From: Hellea sp.
GTDB lineage: Bacteria; Pseudomonadota; Alphaproteobacteria; Caulobacterales; Maricaulaceae
Reading direction: 5' to 3'
NCBI GenBank assembly: GCA_013002305.1
Contig: JABDKG010000087.1
Location: 62,001 to 126,000, forward strand
DNA: 64,000 nt
The number at the start of each line of letters is the position of its first letter. Positions within the stretch are counted from its first letter, which is position 1. This document shows positions 8,440 to 17,794 of this stretch, piece after piece. The notes under the pieces are model-generated. The model saw only the letters and a list, made by a program, of their open reading frames with translations. It did not search any database and was not told the origin of the DNA. Both the position numbers and the translations under genes were made by a program.

Positions 8440-9551
8440 GCTTTTGTCGGAATTGCTATCTGGCCGCCCGTCATCGGCTTTGGTGCGCCCGTGGTTTCTG
8501 GAAACGAGATAGGTAGACCTCTCAAAGTCCTTACAGCCAGATAGGCGAAAGCTTCAGCTTCAATAAAATCACCTCGCCAGCCGACATTTTCCGATGTTTT
8601 AACCGGGCACGACAGCTCGGCACGCAATATATTCATGATCGTCTTATTTTTACGCCCTCCACCGCAAACAATGACTTGATCCGGGACTTGCGCCAGTTGA
8701 GATAAAGTCGCTTTGACTGACAACGCGCAGAAGGCCGCCAAAGTCGCAGCACCGTCTTGGAGTGACTTGCCAGCAATTTGTCCCAGAACATGAAAATCAT
8801 AACGGTCTGCAGACTTTGGCATGGGCTTAGTAAAAAAGCCGCCGCTTAGCCATGTATCGATTAATTCGAAATCGACTTCACCCGAAGCTGAATATTTTCC
8901 GTCCGGATCATAATTCTGACCATGTTGATTAAGCCAACTATCAAGCGGTCCATTAGCAGGGCCTGTATCTGATGCCATCAAAGGCCCCTCACCCACCCAA
9001 GTGAAGTTCCCGACGCCTCCAAGGTTTAAAACGACAAAATTTCCTTTTAACTTGGAATATTCGACCAATGCCTTGTGATAAATTGGGGCTAGCGGCGCGC
9101 CCTGTCCACCAGCAGCAATATCATTTGACCTAAAATCAAACACGCACGGCACGTTAAATCGGTCAGATAGGATCTGCCCGTTCCCAATTTGCAATGTCTG
9201 CCCCGCTTCGGTTTCCGTAGGTGGACGATGAACCATGGTTTGACCGTGATAGCCGATGATATCGATCTGGCTATCCGAGCCCGGCATGGTCTCGATTACC
9301 TTGATATGGGATTGATCGATCAGTTCTTCGGCCCGAGCCAACATATTGGGGCGCGGTCCTTTGAACTTCCACGCTAAAGCCTTCTTAGTTATTTCTGTTA
9401 GTTCCGCTGTGTGTTGCCGGGGGTACTCAATCACCTCGGTCGCTCCGAAACTGTAAATTTTTTCCCCGTCAGTTCGTATGATTGCAGCATCGACGCCGTC
9501 CAATGACGTACCGCTCATAAGGCCCAGTGCAGTATATATATTATCGCTCAA
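8436..9551 (-). CDS. anmK: anhydro-N-acetylmuramic acid kinase
   Basis: AnmK (371 aa) opens and phosphorylates 1,6-anhydro-MurNAc to MurNAc-6-phosphate during cell-wall recycling. The N-terminal phosphate-binding loop GLMSGTSLDGVDAA, IGYHGQT, NLGGVGNFT, ASDTGPANGPLD and the C-terminal VCGGGRKN segment are all diagnostic. The start is TTG (9549-9551), supported by AAGGG six bases upstream. It lies back-to-back with tyrS; adjacency of anmK and tyrS is frequent in Proteobacteria. Confidence 0.95.
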   Translation of the reverse strand: MSDNIYTALGLMSGTSLDGVDAAIIRTDGEKIYSFGATEVIEYPRQHTAELTEITKKALAWKFKGPRPNMLARAEELIDQSHIKVIETMPGSDSQIDIIGYHGQTMVHRPPTETEAGQTLQIGNGQILSDRFNVPCVFDFRSNDIAAGGQGAPLAPIYHKALVEYSKLKGNFVVLNLGGVGNFTWVGEGPLMASDTGPANGPLDSWLNQHGQNYDPDGKYSASGEVDFELIDTWLSGGFFTKPMPKSADRYDFHVLGQIAGKSLQDGAATLAAFCALSVKATLSQLAQVPDQVIVCGGGRKNKTIMNILRAELSCPVKTSENVGWRGDFIEAEAFAYLAVRTLRGLPISFPETTGAPKPMTGGQIAIPTKA

Positions 9552-9561
9552 GCGTTACCCT

Positions 9562-9589
9562 TTGACTTAGCATATCAAGTTGCTAGAAA
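9562..9589 (+). promoter_or_regulatory. candidate tyrS promoter
   Basis: TTGACT (9562-9567) and TAGAAA (9584-9589) with 16-bp spacing lie in the 71-bp anmK-tyrS gap, pointing to a transcript with a leader of about 25 nt before tyrS. The -35 is close to consensus, the -10 moderate. Confidence 0.35.
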
Positions 9590-9622
9590 GCCCAACTTAC
9601 GTACCGATAATAGGCCCGATTC

Positions 9623-10885
9623 ATGAGCACATATCAATCAGAATTGATGAAGCGTCTGACCGAGCGCGGATTTCTTTATCAATGCACGAATGAAAAAGGC
9701 CTTGATGAGCGCGCTGCCAAGGGCGGCTTGGTCGGATATATCGGATTTGATTGCACGGCGCCAAGCCTACATGTTGGATCTCTGGTGCAAATCATGATGC
9801 TGCGTCATCTACAGAAATCCGGCGGACGCCCGATCGTTCTTCTGGGCGGCGGCACGACCAAGATTGGGGATCCGACTGACAAAGACAAATCCCGTCCGAT
9901 CCTGACCGAGGAGCTGATCGAATATAATAAAAACGGAATTCAAACTGTTTTTGAGAAATTTCTCGATTTTGACGGACCGAACGCGGCGGTCATGGTCAAT
10001 AATGCCGACTGGCTGGACAAACTCGGCTATATTGAGTTTCTTCGTGACATGGGCGTACACTTTACAGTCAACCGAATGGTTGCTCTTGAATCGGTCAAAC
10101 GCAGGCTCGATCGTGAGCAGCCCATGACATTTCTTGAATTTAATTACACACTGTTGCAATCCTACGACTATTTGGAACTAAATCGCCGTTATGATTGTGC
10201 TTTGCAGCTTGGCGGGTCCGACCAATGGGGAAATATTATCGGCGGAGCCGACCTGACGCGCCGCGTAGAAGGCAAAGAAGTTTACGGCTTTACAACGCCG
10301 CTGATCACAACCGCTTCAGGCGGGAAAATGGGCAAAACAGCCGAAGGCGCGATGTGGCTCAACTCTGATCCCAAATGGGGCGAAGCTTTTGTCAAAAGCC
10401 CGTACGATTATTGGCAATTCTGGCGCAATACCGAAGATGCTGATGTTGGCAAATTTTTACGGCTTTTCACCGACCTGCCTCTCGATGAAATCGCAAAGCT
10501 TGAAGCGTTTGAAGGTGCGGATATCAACCAGGCTAAAATCCGGCTCGCGAATGAAGCCACAACCCTTCTCCATGGCGCAAATGCCGCAGCTAGAGCTGAG
10601 GACACTGCGAAAACAACATTTGAGCAAGGCGGAACTGCTGAAGGTCTTCCGACATTCGATGTTGATAGTTTAGATGCGTTAACAGCGATTTCTTCAGCAG
10701 TCCTGACCGGGCTCGCTTCATCCAATGGCGAGGCCCGGCGACACGTTAAAGCCGGCGCGCTTAAAATCAATGATGAGAAAGTGTCTGATCCGTTTCAGCC
10801 GATTGAGAAAAACGATCTGAACAAAGATCGCATTGTCAAAATATCAGTAGGTAAAAAGAAGCACGCACTTATTCGCATTGGTTAA
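9623..10885 (+). CDS. tyrS: tyrosyl-tRNA synthetase
   Basis: Class I aminoacyl-tRNA synthetase of 420 aa that charges tRNA-Tyr. The HIGH-like motif appears as SLHVGSLV (about residue 50), tyrosine-binding residues in YDYLELNRRYDCALQLGGSDQWGN, and the KMSKS-like loop as GGKMGKT. The C-terminal S4 RNA-binding domain is complete (RRHVKAGALKINDEKV). Length and architecture match bacterial TyrRS of the E. coli type. It is followed 26 bp later by the peroxiredoxin gene. Confidence 0.97.
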   Translation: MSTYQSELMKRLTERGFLYQCTNEKGLDERAAKGGLVGYIGFDCTAPSLHVGSLVQIMMLRHLQKSGGRPIVLLGGGTTKIGDPTDKDKSRPILTEELIEYNKNGIQTVFEKFLDFDGPNAAVMVNNADWLDKLGYIEFLRDMGVHFTVNRMVALESVKRRLDREQPMTFLEFNYTLLQSYDYLELNRRYDCALQLGGSDQWGNIIGGADLTRRVEGKEVYGFTTPLITTASGGKMGKTAEGAMWLNSDPKWGEAFVKSPYDYWQFWRNTEDADVGKFLRLFTDLPLDEIAKLEAFEGADINQAKIRLANEATTLLHGANAAARAEDTAKTTFEQGGTAEGLPTFDVDSLDALTAISSAVLTGLASSNGEARRHVKAGALKINDEKVSDPFQPIEKNDLNKDRIVKISVGKKKHALIRIG

Positions 10886-10911
10886 ATCCGATAATTATAT
10901 AAGGACATTTC

Positions 10912-11385
10912 ATGGCAGTATTGAAAGTTGGAGATAAAGCCCCCGATTTCGTCATGCCGACGGAGAATGACGGCAAGACACGCCTCGCGGATTACGTAGG
11001 CCAATATCTTGTGCTTTATTTCTACCCGCGGGACAATACTCCCGGCTGCACGATCGAGGCTAAGGACTTTTCTTCACTAAAGTCCGATTTTGAGTCCTTA
11101 AATTGCCGAATTTTGGGGGTCTCAAGGGACAGTATAAAAAAGCACGAGAATTTCATCGCTAAACAAAATCTATCCATTAGCCTGGGTGCAGACCTCGAAG
11201 GTAAAGTCACAGAAGATTACGGCGTTTGGGCGGAAAAAAAGCTCTATGGGAAAACCTATATGGGTATAGTTCGCGCCACATTCCTAATTGATCCTGACGG
11301 TGTGGTTGTCGTGGTATGGCCAAAAGTAAAAGTCAAGAATCACGCCGAAGATGTTTTGGCGACGCTCAAATCTCTTCAAACATGA
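10912..11385 (+). CDS. bcp: peroxiredoxin, BCP/PrxQ family
   Basis: Thioredoxin-fold thiol peroxidase of 157 aa that reduces H2O2 and organic hydroperoxides in the cytoplasm. The peroxidatic cysteine is C46 in NTPGCTIEAKDF. The resolving cysteine found five residues later in many BCPs is absent (K51); a second cysteine occurs at C65 (SLNCRILG), so it may be a one-cysteine or atypical two-cysteine enzyme. The GVSRDS and KTYMGIVRATFLID segments are typical. The DUF455 gene starts 4 bp after its stop, suggesting co-expression. Confidence 0.92.
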   Translation: MAVLKVGDKAPDFVMPTENDGKTRLADYVGQYLVLYFYPRDNTPGCTIEAKDFSSLKSDFESLNCRILGVSRDSIKKHENFIAKQNLSISLGADLEGKVTEDYGVWAEKKLYGKTYMGIVRATFLIDPDGVVVVVWPKVKVKNHAEDVLATLKSLQT

Positions 11386-11389
11386 CACC

Positions 11390-12196
11390 ATGACCGGAAT
11401 TTTTGAACAGGTTGCAACTGCGCTTTACTGCAAAGAGCCTCTACAGAAATGCGAGCTCACCCAAAAGCTGAACCAGCAATGGACCCAAAATTCGGTCGTC
11501 GTCGGCCCTGTTCCAGTAGCCCGGCCAAAACCCGGCCGTCCTGATCTCCCGATCTTAGTTGCGCCATCAAAAGTCCCCAAAAGAGGTCTTGGAACCGATC
11601 GCGGGAAGGCCGCGCTTATGCATGCGGTCGCCCATATTGAGTTCAACGCGATCAACATGGCGCTCGATATGATCCTCCGATTCGCCAATTCGGAAGAAGT
11701 TTCAAACAATCAACTGCAAAAAGTTTTTATTAGCGATTGGCTTTCCGTCGCCGCTGATGAAGCGCGCCATTTTTCTTTAATTATGGAATATTTGAATAAA
11801 CTGAATTTTGAATATGGAGACTTTCCAGCGCATGATGGCCTGTGGGAAGCTTCAGAACAAACGGCATATGATATTGCAGCTCGCTTGGCCGTTGCGCCGA
11901 TGGTACTTGAAGCAAGGGGCCTGGATGTCACACCGTTCATGATTAATAAATTTATTAAATTCAATGATTTGCAGGCAGTTAAAGTCCTAAAAGTCATACT
12001 AGTAGAAGAGGTTGCCCATGTCGCCATTGGGACGAAGTGGTTTGATATAATTGCACAGAAAAGGGGCCGTGATCCGATTCCCTATTTTCATGAATTGGTT
12101 CGGACAAATTTCAAGGGAATGCTTAAGCCACCGTTCAATAATCCGGCCCGTTATGAGGCTGGTCTTTTCGAGGATTTCTACTTGCCATTGTCATAA
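11390..12196 (+). CDS. DUF455 ferritin-like di-iron protein
   Basis: DUF455 family protein (268 aa from the ATG at 11390; an in-frame upstream ATG at 11351 lies inside bcp and is less likely). The family has a ferritin-like four-helix bundle; probable metal ligands are visible in AHIEFNAI, ADEARHFSLIMEYL and VEEVAHVAIGTKWF, i.e. spaced E/ExxH-type motifs as in di-iron proteins such as MiaE. No function is established for DUF455 that I know. Its start 4 bp after bcp suggests a link to oxidative stress or iron handling, which is inference. Confidence 0.85.
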   Translation: MTGIFEQVATALYCKEPLQKCELTQKLNQQWTQNSVVVGPVPVARPKPGRPDLPILVAPSKVPKRGLGTDRGKAALMHAVAHIEFNAINMALDMILRFANSEEVSNNQLQKVFISDWLSVAADEARHFSLIMEYLNKLNFEYGDFPAHDGLWEASEQTAYDIAARLAVAPMVLEARGLDVTPFMINKFIKFNDLQAVKVLKVILVEEVAHVAIGTKWFDIIAQKRGRDPIPYFHELVRTNFKGMLKPPFNNPARYEAGLFEDFYLPLS

Positions 12197-12301
12197 TCGG
12201 AATAATTGAAAAAAAATCGACTTATTAAATAAAAATTTAACTTGAAAAATTATGAAGAATTATGTGGTATGCGAAAAATTCAGATTTGCCCCGGGGAATA
12301 A

Positions 12302-13501
12302 ATGATCAGTAACCTTTTCGAGGAAAGTAAGTCGGCTGTGCTGCGCTACTTTCCAGAGAGACAAATTTACCTACGTTCAGGTGGAGAAGTTAGTTATTTT
12401 GTTCTGAGAACGAGAACACAAGTGGCGGCTACCGTATTCGCGGGTTTGGTTTCATTGTGGTGCCTAGTCACTATATTCAATCTTGCTTGGAGTTATAACC
12501 CGCTCAGCGGAAACTCTAACGACAGTAGAACGCTTCAAGCTAAGTATGAGCGCCTTCTGGACGACGCCGAGGATCGCTATGCGACCGCGCAAATGCAACT
12601 GTCACAACAGCAGGAAACCTTTGAGAAAGCGGCCAAGAATTTTGAACTTAAGCACGCCGCCATTGCCGAACTGGTAAATCAACCGGTATTGAGCACTGAT
12701 TATGCCTCCATGGGAAATGCGGATTTTGCAAAACCAAAGGTCATGCGCGCGCCCGGCGTAAGAGATCAGTTGCCGCGCCAATCCCGTATTCGCGCGATTG
12801 AAAAAACCAAGGTCGATCTGGGGACTGATTTGGATCAACCGCTAACAAATATCGACGATACTCAAAACTCGATCCTCTTATTGGCAGAAGAAGAAACTCT
12901 TGATGAAATCGAAATGACACGAGCAATCATTGAGTCTACGGATTTGAACATTCAAGATGTTTTAAATGCTGGCGCTTATGGAACAGGCGGTCCGCTTATG
13001 AATATCGCCGCTCAAGGCGCATCAGATGGCCGGGTTGGCGAAATCAAAGCTCGGGTAATCGAAGCTAAAATTCTGGAAGACGCTTTAAATTCAGTGCCGC
13101 TGGGTCATCCGGTCGATGCGGACCACTATAAATCGAGTTCATTTGGCGTCAGGAAAGATCCGTTTACCAAACGTCCGGCTATGCACGAAGCCGTCGACTT
13201 TGCAGCGCCGATGGGCTCACCAATTGCAGCAACTGCTGATGGCACGGTGATCTATTCGGGGCACAAACCCGGTTATGGGAAAGTGGTAATCGTAGATCAC
13301 GGGCATGGATTCACAACAAAATACGCACATTTATCAAAAACATATGTGAAACGCGGACAAAAAGTAGTAAAAGGGGACCATATCGCAGGTATGGGCAGTA
13401 CCGGACGCAGCACCGGCTCCCACCTGCACTACGAAGTTCGTTTTCAGGATCGTGTCTATGATCCAGAAAAGTTTTTGAAAGCCGGCCTTTATGTTCAGTA
13501 A
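12302..13501 (+). CDS. membrane-anchored M23 peptidoglycan endopeptidase, LmdC-like
   Basis: Inner-membrane M23 metallopeptidase of 399 aa. A short cytoplasmic N-terminus with FPERQIYLRSGGEV (residues 18-31) precedes one membrane segment (about 40-65), a coiled-coil-like periplasmic region, and the LytM domain. Zinc motifs are intact: H295 and D299 in HEAVDF, and the HLHYE motif at 374-378. It overlaps the downstream bactofilin gene by 11 nt. In Hyphomonas and Rhodomicrobium a paired bactofilin positions such an M23 enzyme through its cytoplasmic tail; the same arrangement is inferred here. A 105-bp AT-rich region precedes it. Confidence 0.9.
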   Translation: MISNLFEESKSAVLRYFPERQIYLRSGGEVSYFVLRTRTQVAATVFAGLVSLWCLVTIFNLAWSYNPLSGNSNDSRTLQAKYERLLDDAEDRYATAQMQLSQQQETFEKAAKNFELKHAAIAELVNQPVLSTDYASMGNADFAKPKVMRAPGVRDQLPRQSRIRAIEKTKVDLGTDLDQPLTNIDDTQNSILLLAEEETLDEIEMTRAIIESTDLNIQDVLNAGAYGTGGPLMNIAAQGASDGRVGEIKARVIEAKILEDALNSVPLGHPVDADHYKSSSFGVRKDPFTKRPAMHEAVDFAAPMGSPIAATADGTVIYSGHKPGYGKVVIVDHGHGFTTKYAHLSKTYVKRGQKVVKGDHIAGMGSTGRSTGSHLHYEVRFQDRVYDPEKFLKAGLYVQ

Positions 13502-13943
13502 AACTAATTCTGCCAAACCCGCACAGCCTGCTATGTCAGAACCCAGTAAAAAATCCACGCCTCGCCCAGTATCAGCTGCGCCTTCTATTCTCGGTCGCGA
13601 CATCACTATCCTCGGAGAAATCCGGACGGACGGCGACATCCAAATTGACGGGCGTCATGAAGGCAATATCACTGCCTCGACGATAACGATTGGCGAATCC
13701 GGCGCTATTAGCGGCGAGATTAAGGCCAAAGCGGTTTATGTTCGCGGTAAAGTCAATGGTAAGATCAATGCAAGTCTTGTAGAACTGGCTGAAACAGCCA
13801 ATGTGAAAGCGGATATTACTCAGGACAAATTGACGATAGCCAATGGCGCATTTTTCGATGGAAAATGTTCTCGCCGGAAACAGGCCGCTGCGCCGGTTGC
13901 AAAAGTTTCGGCAGTTCCAACCCCTGCGAAGAAACAAGCGTAA
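13491..13943 (+). CDS. bactofilin (polymer-forming cytoskeletal protein)
   Basis: Bactofilin of 150 aa. The central DUF583 beta-helix runs from about residue 32 to 125 with repeating GEI/GNI and IGESGAISGEIKAKAVYVRG-like turns, flanked by a Pro/Ser-rich N-terminal tail and a basic, Ala/Pro-rich C-terminal tail, as in BacA. It polymerises without nucleotide under the membrane. Translationally coupled to the M23 peptidase gene (11-nt overlap), it probably localises that enzyme for shape or stalk/bud growth. It converges on prfB with 1 bp between the genes. Confidence 0.93.
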   Translation: MFSKTNSAKPAQPAMSEPSKKSTPRPVSAAPSILGRDITILGEIRTDGDIQIDGRHEGNITASTITIGESGAISGEIKAKAVYVRGKVNGKINASLVELAETANVKADITQDKLTIANGAFFDGKCSRRKQAAAPVAKVSAVPTPAKKQA

Positions 13944-13944
13944 C

Positions 13945-15052
13945 TTACGGATCTTCAACCATTTTCTGACTGAGCGCAGCTGATAAAAACAGATCGATTT
14001 TTCCGTCAAGCACCCCATTTGTATCTGACGTTTCTACGTTCGTTCGCAAATCTTTGACCAATTGATATGGCTGAAGAACGTAAGATCTAATCTGATGGCC
14101 CCACCCTATTTCCGATTTCGAATCCGCTTCACTTTGAGCCTCGTCTTCGCGCCTTTTCAGTTCCAGTTCATACAGGCGAGATCTTAGCATATCCCAAGCT
14201 TGAGCGCGGTTTTTATGTTGTGACCTGTCGTTCTGACATTGCACAACAATACCGGTCGGTTCATGCGTTATCCGAACCGCACTATCGGTTTTATTGACAT
14301 GCTGACCGCCTGCGCCAGATGCTCGATAAGTATCAACCCGGCAATCGCTTTCGTTGATATCGATTTCAATCGAATCGTCAATTTCCGGATATACCCAGAC
14401 ACTCGCGAAGCTGGTGTGACGTCTGGCATTGGAGTCAAAAGGAGAAATCCGGACGAGCCGGTGGACGCCCGACTCCGTTTTGAGCCAACCATAGGCATTT
14501 TCGCCTTTGATCTTGACCGTCGCCGATTTGATTCCGGCCTCATCTCCGGCTTGTTCTTCAAGAACTTCAGACTTCATACCGCGCGATGCTGCCCATTTAA
14601 TATACATACGCAATAACATATTGGCCCAGTCTTGAGCTTCAGTACCGCCAGCGCCGGGATGTATTTCCAAAAAACAATCATTTGCGTCAACATCACCAGA
14701 TAATAGCGCCTCAAGCTCAGCTTCCTCAGCCTTTTTGCTAAGTTTTTGGAGCGCTTCTTCTGCCTCGCCCACCATCTCGTCATCATTCTCGAGCTCGGCA
14801 AGTTCAATCAGTTCCAGAATGTTTGCCAGATCGGAATCTATTGTTTTAATATTGTCAAATGCGCCTTCGAGCTGACTACGCTCACGCATCAATTTTTGCG
14901 CTTTTTGGGGGTCATCCCAGAATGACTGATCCTCGGATAATGCGTTTAACTCGGCTAAGCGACGTTCAGACGTTTCCCAGTCAAAGACGCCTCCGAAGAA
15001 GATCCAGCGTTGCCTCAATGGCTTGTTTAATTTGTTCTATTTCTGCCCGCAT
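13945..15052 (-). CDS. prfB: peptide chain release factor 2 (programmed +1 frameshift)
   Basis: RF2, about 368 aa when read through the frameshift; it releases nascent chains at UGA and UAA. The body carries the GGQ loop ([17 protein letters not shown]) and the class I release-factor domains. The real ATG is at 15050-15052: its frame encodes 23 residues ([11 protein letters not shown]...LLRRRL) and then meets an in-frame TGA at 14981-14983. The +1 frame continues from GAC (14980-14982) to the end. The CTT-TGA-C slip site and an upstream GGAGG match the known RF2 autoregulatory frameshift. A downstream TTG at 15018 would give an unnatural N-terminus. Confidence 0.93.
14980..15000 (-). promoter_or_regulatory. 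prfB +1 programmed frameshift site
   Basis: On the coding strand the sequence is a GGAGG Shine-Dalgarno-like element, CGT, then CTT TGA C. The CTT (14984-14986) is the slippery codon, TGA (14981-14983) the stop that RF2 itself recognises, and C the base that weakens termination. The layout matches the E. coli prfB site apart from a slightly different spacer codon. When RF2 is scarce, pausing at TGA allows the shift. Confidence 0.9.
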
Positions 15053-15073
15053 GATTGCCTGCCATCCATATTC

Positions 15074-17794
15074 TTAGTAGAGCCCATCATCCAGATCGAC
15101 GTCGTCCTCAGGTTCCTGCGTCTCTACAGGCAGCTTGGGCAATCCTTCAATCGGATTTTCGCTAGTTTTAATGGCAGCTTCCTGTGTGGTGTCAACGGAC
15201 ACGTCACCGGGCGGTCCTGTTTGCGCAATATCATTATTATCATTTTGCGGATTGGAAATACCGTAGACAAAACTATCGGTGCCGCTGCCGACTCGAATTG
15301 TACTGTTAGTTTCGCCGATTTTCGGTTCTGTTCCCGGACGAAACGCTTCCAAAATATAGTCGGGAGCACCAATATAAGAAGGCTCTCCGGTATTCCGATT
15401 AATCGGCGAGAATGTGACGCCTTCCGGAATTCTAAACGGAACAATGGGCTCGTCTTTAAGTGCATGCTGCATAAATTCTTTAAATATTGGGGCGGCTGCT
15501 GTCGAACCCGCTTCATTATTTAAGGATCGTGGTGTGTCATACCCGACATAGACACCAACCACTAGATCTGGCGAGAACCCCATAAACCAAGCATCTTTAT
15601 AATCATTGGTTGTTCCTGTTTTCCCGCCAAGCGGACGGCCCAGGGATTTAATAATGACTCCCGTACCGTTTTCGACAACGCCTTGTAGCATAAAGGTAAC
15701 CTGATAGGCCGTGACGGGATCGATCACGTCTTCGCGAATGTCTGGCAGTTCGGGCGGCGGTCCGCCGTCCCATTCATCCATCAAACACACGTCGCATAGT
15801 GTATCGCCTTTGATAAAAATAGTCTTTCCCTTACCGTCTTGGACCCGGTCCAAGATAAACGGGTCAATATTCTTACCACCGTTAACCAGCATGGAATAAG
15901 CCGTCGCAAGGCGTAACATCGTTGTTTCACCGGCGCCTAAAACCCAACCCAGTTCTGGCCGGGGATCATCATAAATATTAAACCTTCGACCATATGCCAT
16001 AATATCAGCCATGCTAATATCATTAGCAAGGCGAACCGTCATAAGGTTCCGCGATTTTTCCAATCCAAGACGTAGGGTACTTTCACCGTAAAAGCGGCCT
16101 TCAGCATAATTCCCGGGCTTATAAAATCGCTCACACTCGTCCTCGGTTGCGGCGTCGCCCCCGACCGGTTCAACTGTGACTTGGCCGTCTTCGCCGGTTT
16201 CCCTCAATTCTAGAAAACCATCTTCATTTTCGACACAGTCGACATCGCTACGCGGAATAACAAAGGGCGCGTCCAATACGAGCGATGCCGGTGTATATCC
16301 ATTATCAAGTGCAGCGGCGTAGACGAATGGCTTAAACGCAGAACCCGGTTGTCGTTGGGCTTGAGTAGCGCGATTAAACTGGTTTTGACGAAAACTATAG
16401 CCGCCAACCAGCGCTAGGATCCGGCCTGTATGCGGATCCATAGCGATCAGGCCCCCATTTACTTCCGGAACTTGCTGCAAAATATATTCGTTTCCGGATT
16501 CTCCCTTAAGGGACACCAATATCAAATCTCCGGTATTTATGACAGCATTGACGGATTTTGGGGCCTCACCTTTTTTTCGGTCCTCGTTTACAGGCGCAGC
16601 CCATTTCATTCCTTCCAATGTCAATTTCCCGTTTTCAAGTCGTTCCTCTTCGGTGTCTGTTTGGGCGAAAGCCAGTTTTGCCTCTTTTTCACTAGCTTCC
16701 ATAACCAGCGCAACGCGCCAACCTTTTACATCAGCAGGTCCTTCATAATCGTCTAATCGAGTTTTCCAGTCGTCAAATCCATCGAAATGGTTAAGTGGGC
16801 CTCTATAGCCATAACGTTTATCATAGGCTTCTAGCCCATTACGAAGAGCGCGGCTTCCTAGGAGCTGCAAATTTGTGTCGAGAGTTGTGCGGATCGATAA
16901 CCCGCCTTTGTAAAGGTCATCTTCCCCGTACATTTGCGCAATTTCTTTGCGCGCTTCCTCGACAAAATAACCCGCTGCCTGAAATTTCTCGCCGGTAAGA
17001 CGGTCAATGTTGATCAGGTCTTGTTCTCGCGCTTCTTCAGCTTCATCTCGCGTTGCGTAGCCATCTTCGACCATCCGTTCAATGACATAATTCCGCCGCG
17101 ATATAGCGCGGTCCATATTGTCCCCAAGGTCATAATTATTCGGGGCTTTGGGCAATGCAGCGAGATAAGCCACCTCTGATAAGGTCAATTCATCCAAAGA
17201 CTTGTCGAAATAGTTGAGTGCCGCAGCCGCCACGCCAAAGGAGCGCTCCCCCAAATATATCTCATTGAGATAGAGCTCGAGAACGCGGTCTTTATCCATG
17301 ACCTTTTCAATACGCCTTGCTGTCACGATCTCTCGGACTTTACGGGTGACGGTACGTTCATTCCCAACCAAAATATTTTTGGCGACCTGTTGCGTAATGG
17401 TCGATCCGCCTTCCAGGCGGTGTCCTCGTAACTTATTGCCGACATTTGAAACCATGGCGCGGGTAAAACCGCGCTTGTCGAACCCGTCATGCGTATAAAA
17501 CCGCTGATCCTCAGCGGCTACAAATGCATGTTGGACTTTTTTGGGGATAGCCTCAATTGGAACGAAAATCCGGTGCTCTTCCGAATATTCTTTTATCAAT
17601 TTGCCGTCACCGGCATGAACCCGGCTCGCAACGGGGGGCCGGTGTTCAGTCAAAAACTCATACGATGGAAGATTATCGAGCGCCCGAACCAAAAAAATGG
17701 TGACAAAAATCGCGACGCAGACAAATACAAACAGACCCGTGATAAATAGCCATTTGAATGTACGCCAAGAGAATATGTTTCGGATTGCGCTCAT
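15074..17794 (-). CDS. mrcA: penicillin-binding protein 1A (bifunctional GT51/transpeptidase)
   Basis: Class A PBP of 906 aa that polymerises and cross-links peptidoglycan. One N-terminal membrane segment (residues 14-36) is followed by the GT51 glycosyltransferase (E95 in AAEDQRFYTH; EGGSTITQQVAKN) and, after an OB-like insert, the transpeptidase with SxxK at S485 (PGSAFKPF), the SRN motif (LEKSRNLMT) and KTGTT. The C-terminal 70 residues are acidic and low complexity. It lies 21 bp downstream of nothing on its own strand except the amidase 103 bp upstream, and 21 bp before prfB; the amidase, PBP1A and prfB may be read together. Confidence 0.95.
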   Translation of the reverse strand: MSAIRNIFSWRTFKWLFITGLFVFVCVAIFVTIFLVRALDNLPSYEFLTEHRPPVASRVHAGDGKLIKEYSEEHRIFVPIEAIPKKVQHAFVAAEDQRFYTHDGFDKRGFTRAMVSNVGNKLRGHRLEGGSTITQQVAKNILVGNERTVTRKVREIVTARRIEKVMDKDRVLELYLNEIYLGERSFGVAAAALNYFDKSLDELTLSEVAYLAALPKAPNNYDLGDNMDRAISRRNYVIERMVEDGYATRDEAEEAREQDLINIDRLTGEKFQAAGYFVEEARKEIAQMYGEDDLYKGGLSIRTTLDTNLQLLGSRALRNGLEAYDKRYGYRGPLNHFDGFDDWKTRLDDYEGPADVKGWRVALVMEASEKEAKLAFAQTDTEEERLENGKLTLEGMKWAAPVNEDRKKGEAPKSVNAVINTGDLILVSLKGESGNEYILQQVPEVNGGLIAMDPHTGRILALVGGYSFRQNQFNRATQAQRQPGSAFKPFVYAAALDNGYTPASLVLDAPFVIPRSDVDCVENEDGFLELRETGEDGQVTVEPVGGDAATEDECERFYKPGNYAEGRFYGESTLRLGLEKSRNLMTVRLANDISMADIMAYGRRFNIYDDPRPELGWVLGAGETTMLRLATAYSMLVNGGKNIDPFILDRVQDGKGKTIFIKGDTLCDVCLMDEWDGGPPPELPDIREDVIDPVTAYQVTFMLQGVVENGTGVIIKSLGRPLGGKTGTTNDYKDAWFMGFSPDLVVGVYVGYDTPRSLNNEAGSTAAAPIFKEFMQHALKDEPIVPFRIPEGVTFSPINRNTGEPSYIGAPDYILEAFRPGTEPKIGETNSTIRVGSGTDSFVYGISNPQNDNNDIAQTGPPGDVSVDTTQEAAIKTSENPIEGLPKLPVETQEPEDDVDLDDGLY

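Noticed and set aside
12228-12246. CtrA-like TTAA-N7-TTAA site before the M23/bactofilin genes
   Set aside because: The two TTAA half-sites are separated by eight bases, not seven, in a very AT-rich stretch; a similar off-by-one case lies upstream of the UDG gene near 52340-52355.
14980-15018. prfB start at TTG 15018
   Set aside because: It gives [11 protein letters not shown], unlike any RF2 N-terminus, whereas the frameshift reading gives a normal one.
15124-15516. 130-aa frame overlapping the PBP1A gene on the same strand
   Set aside because: It is out of frame with an intact, clearly functional PBP1A and has no motif.
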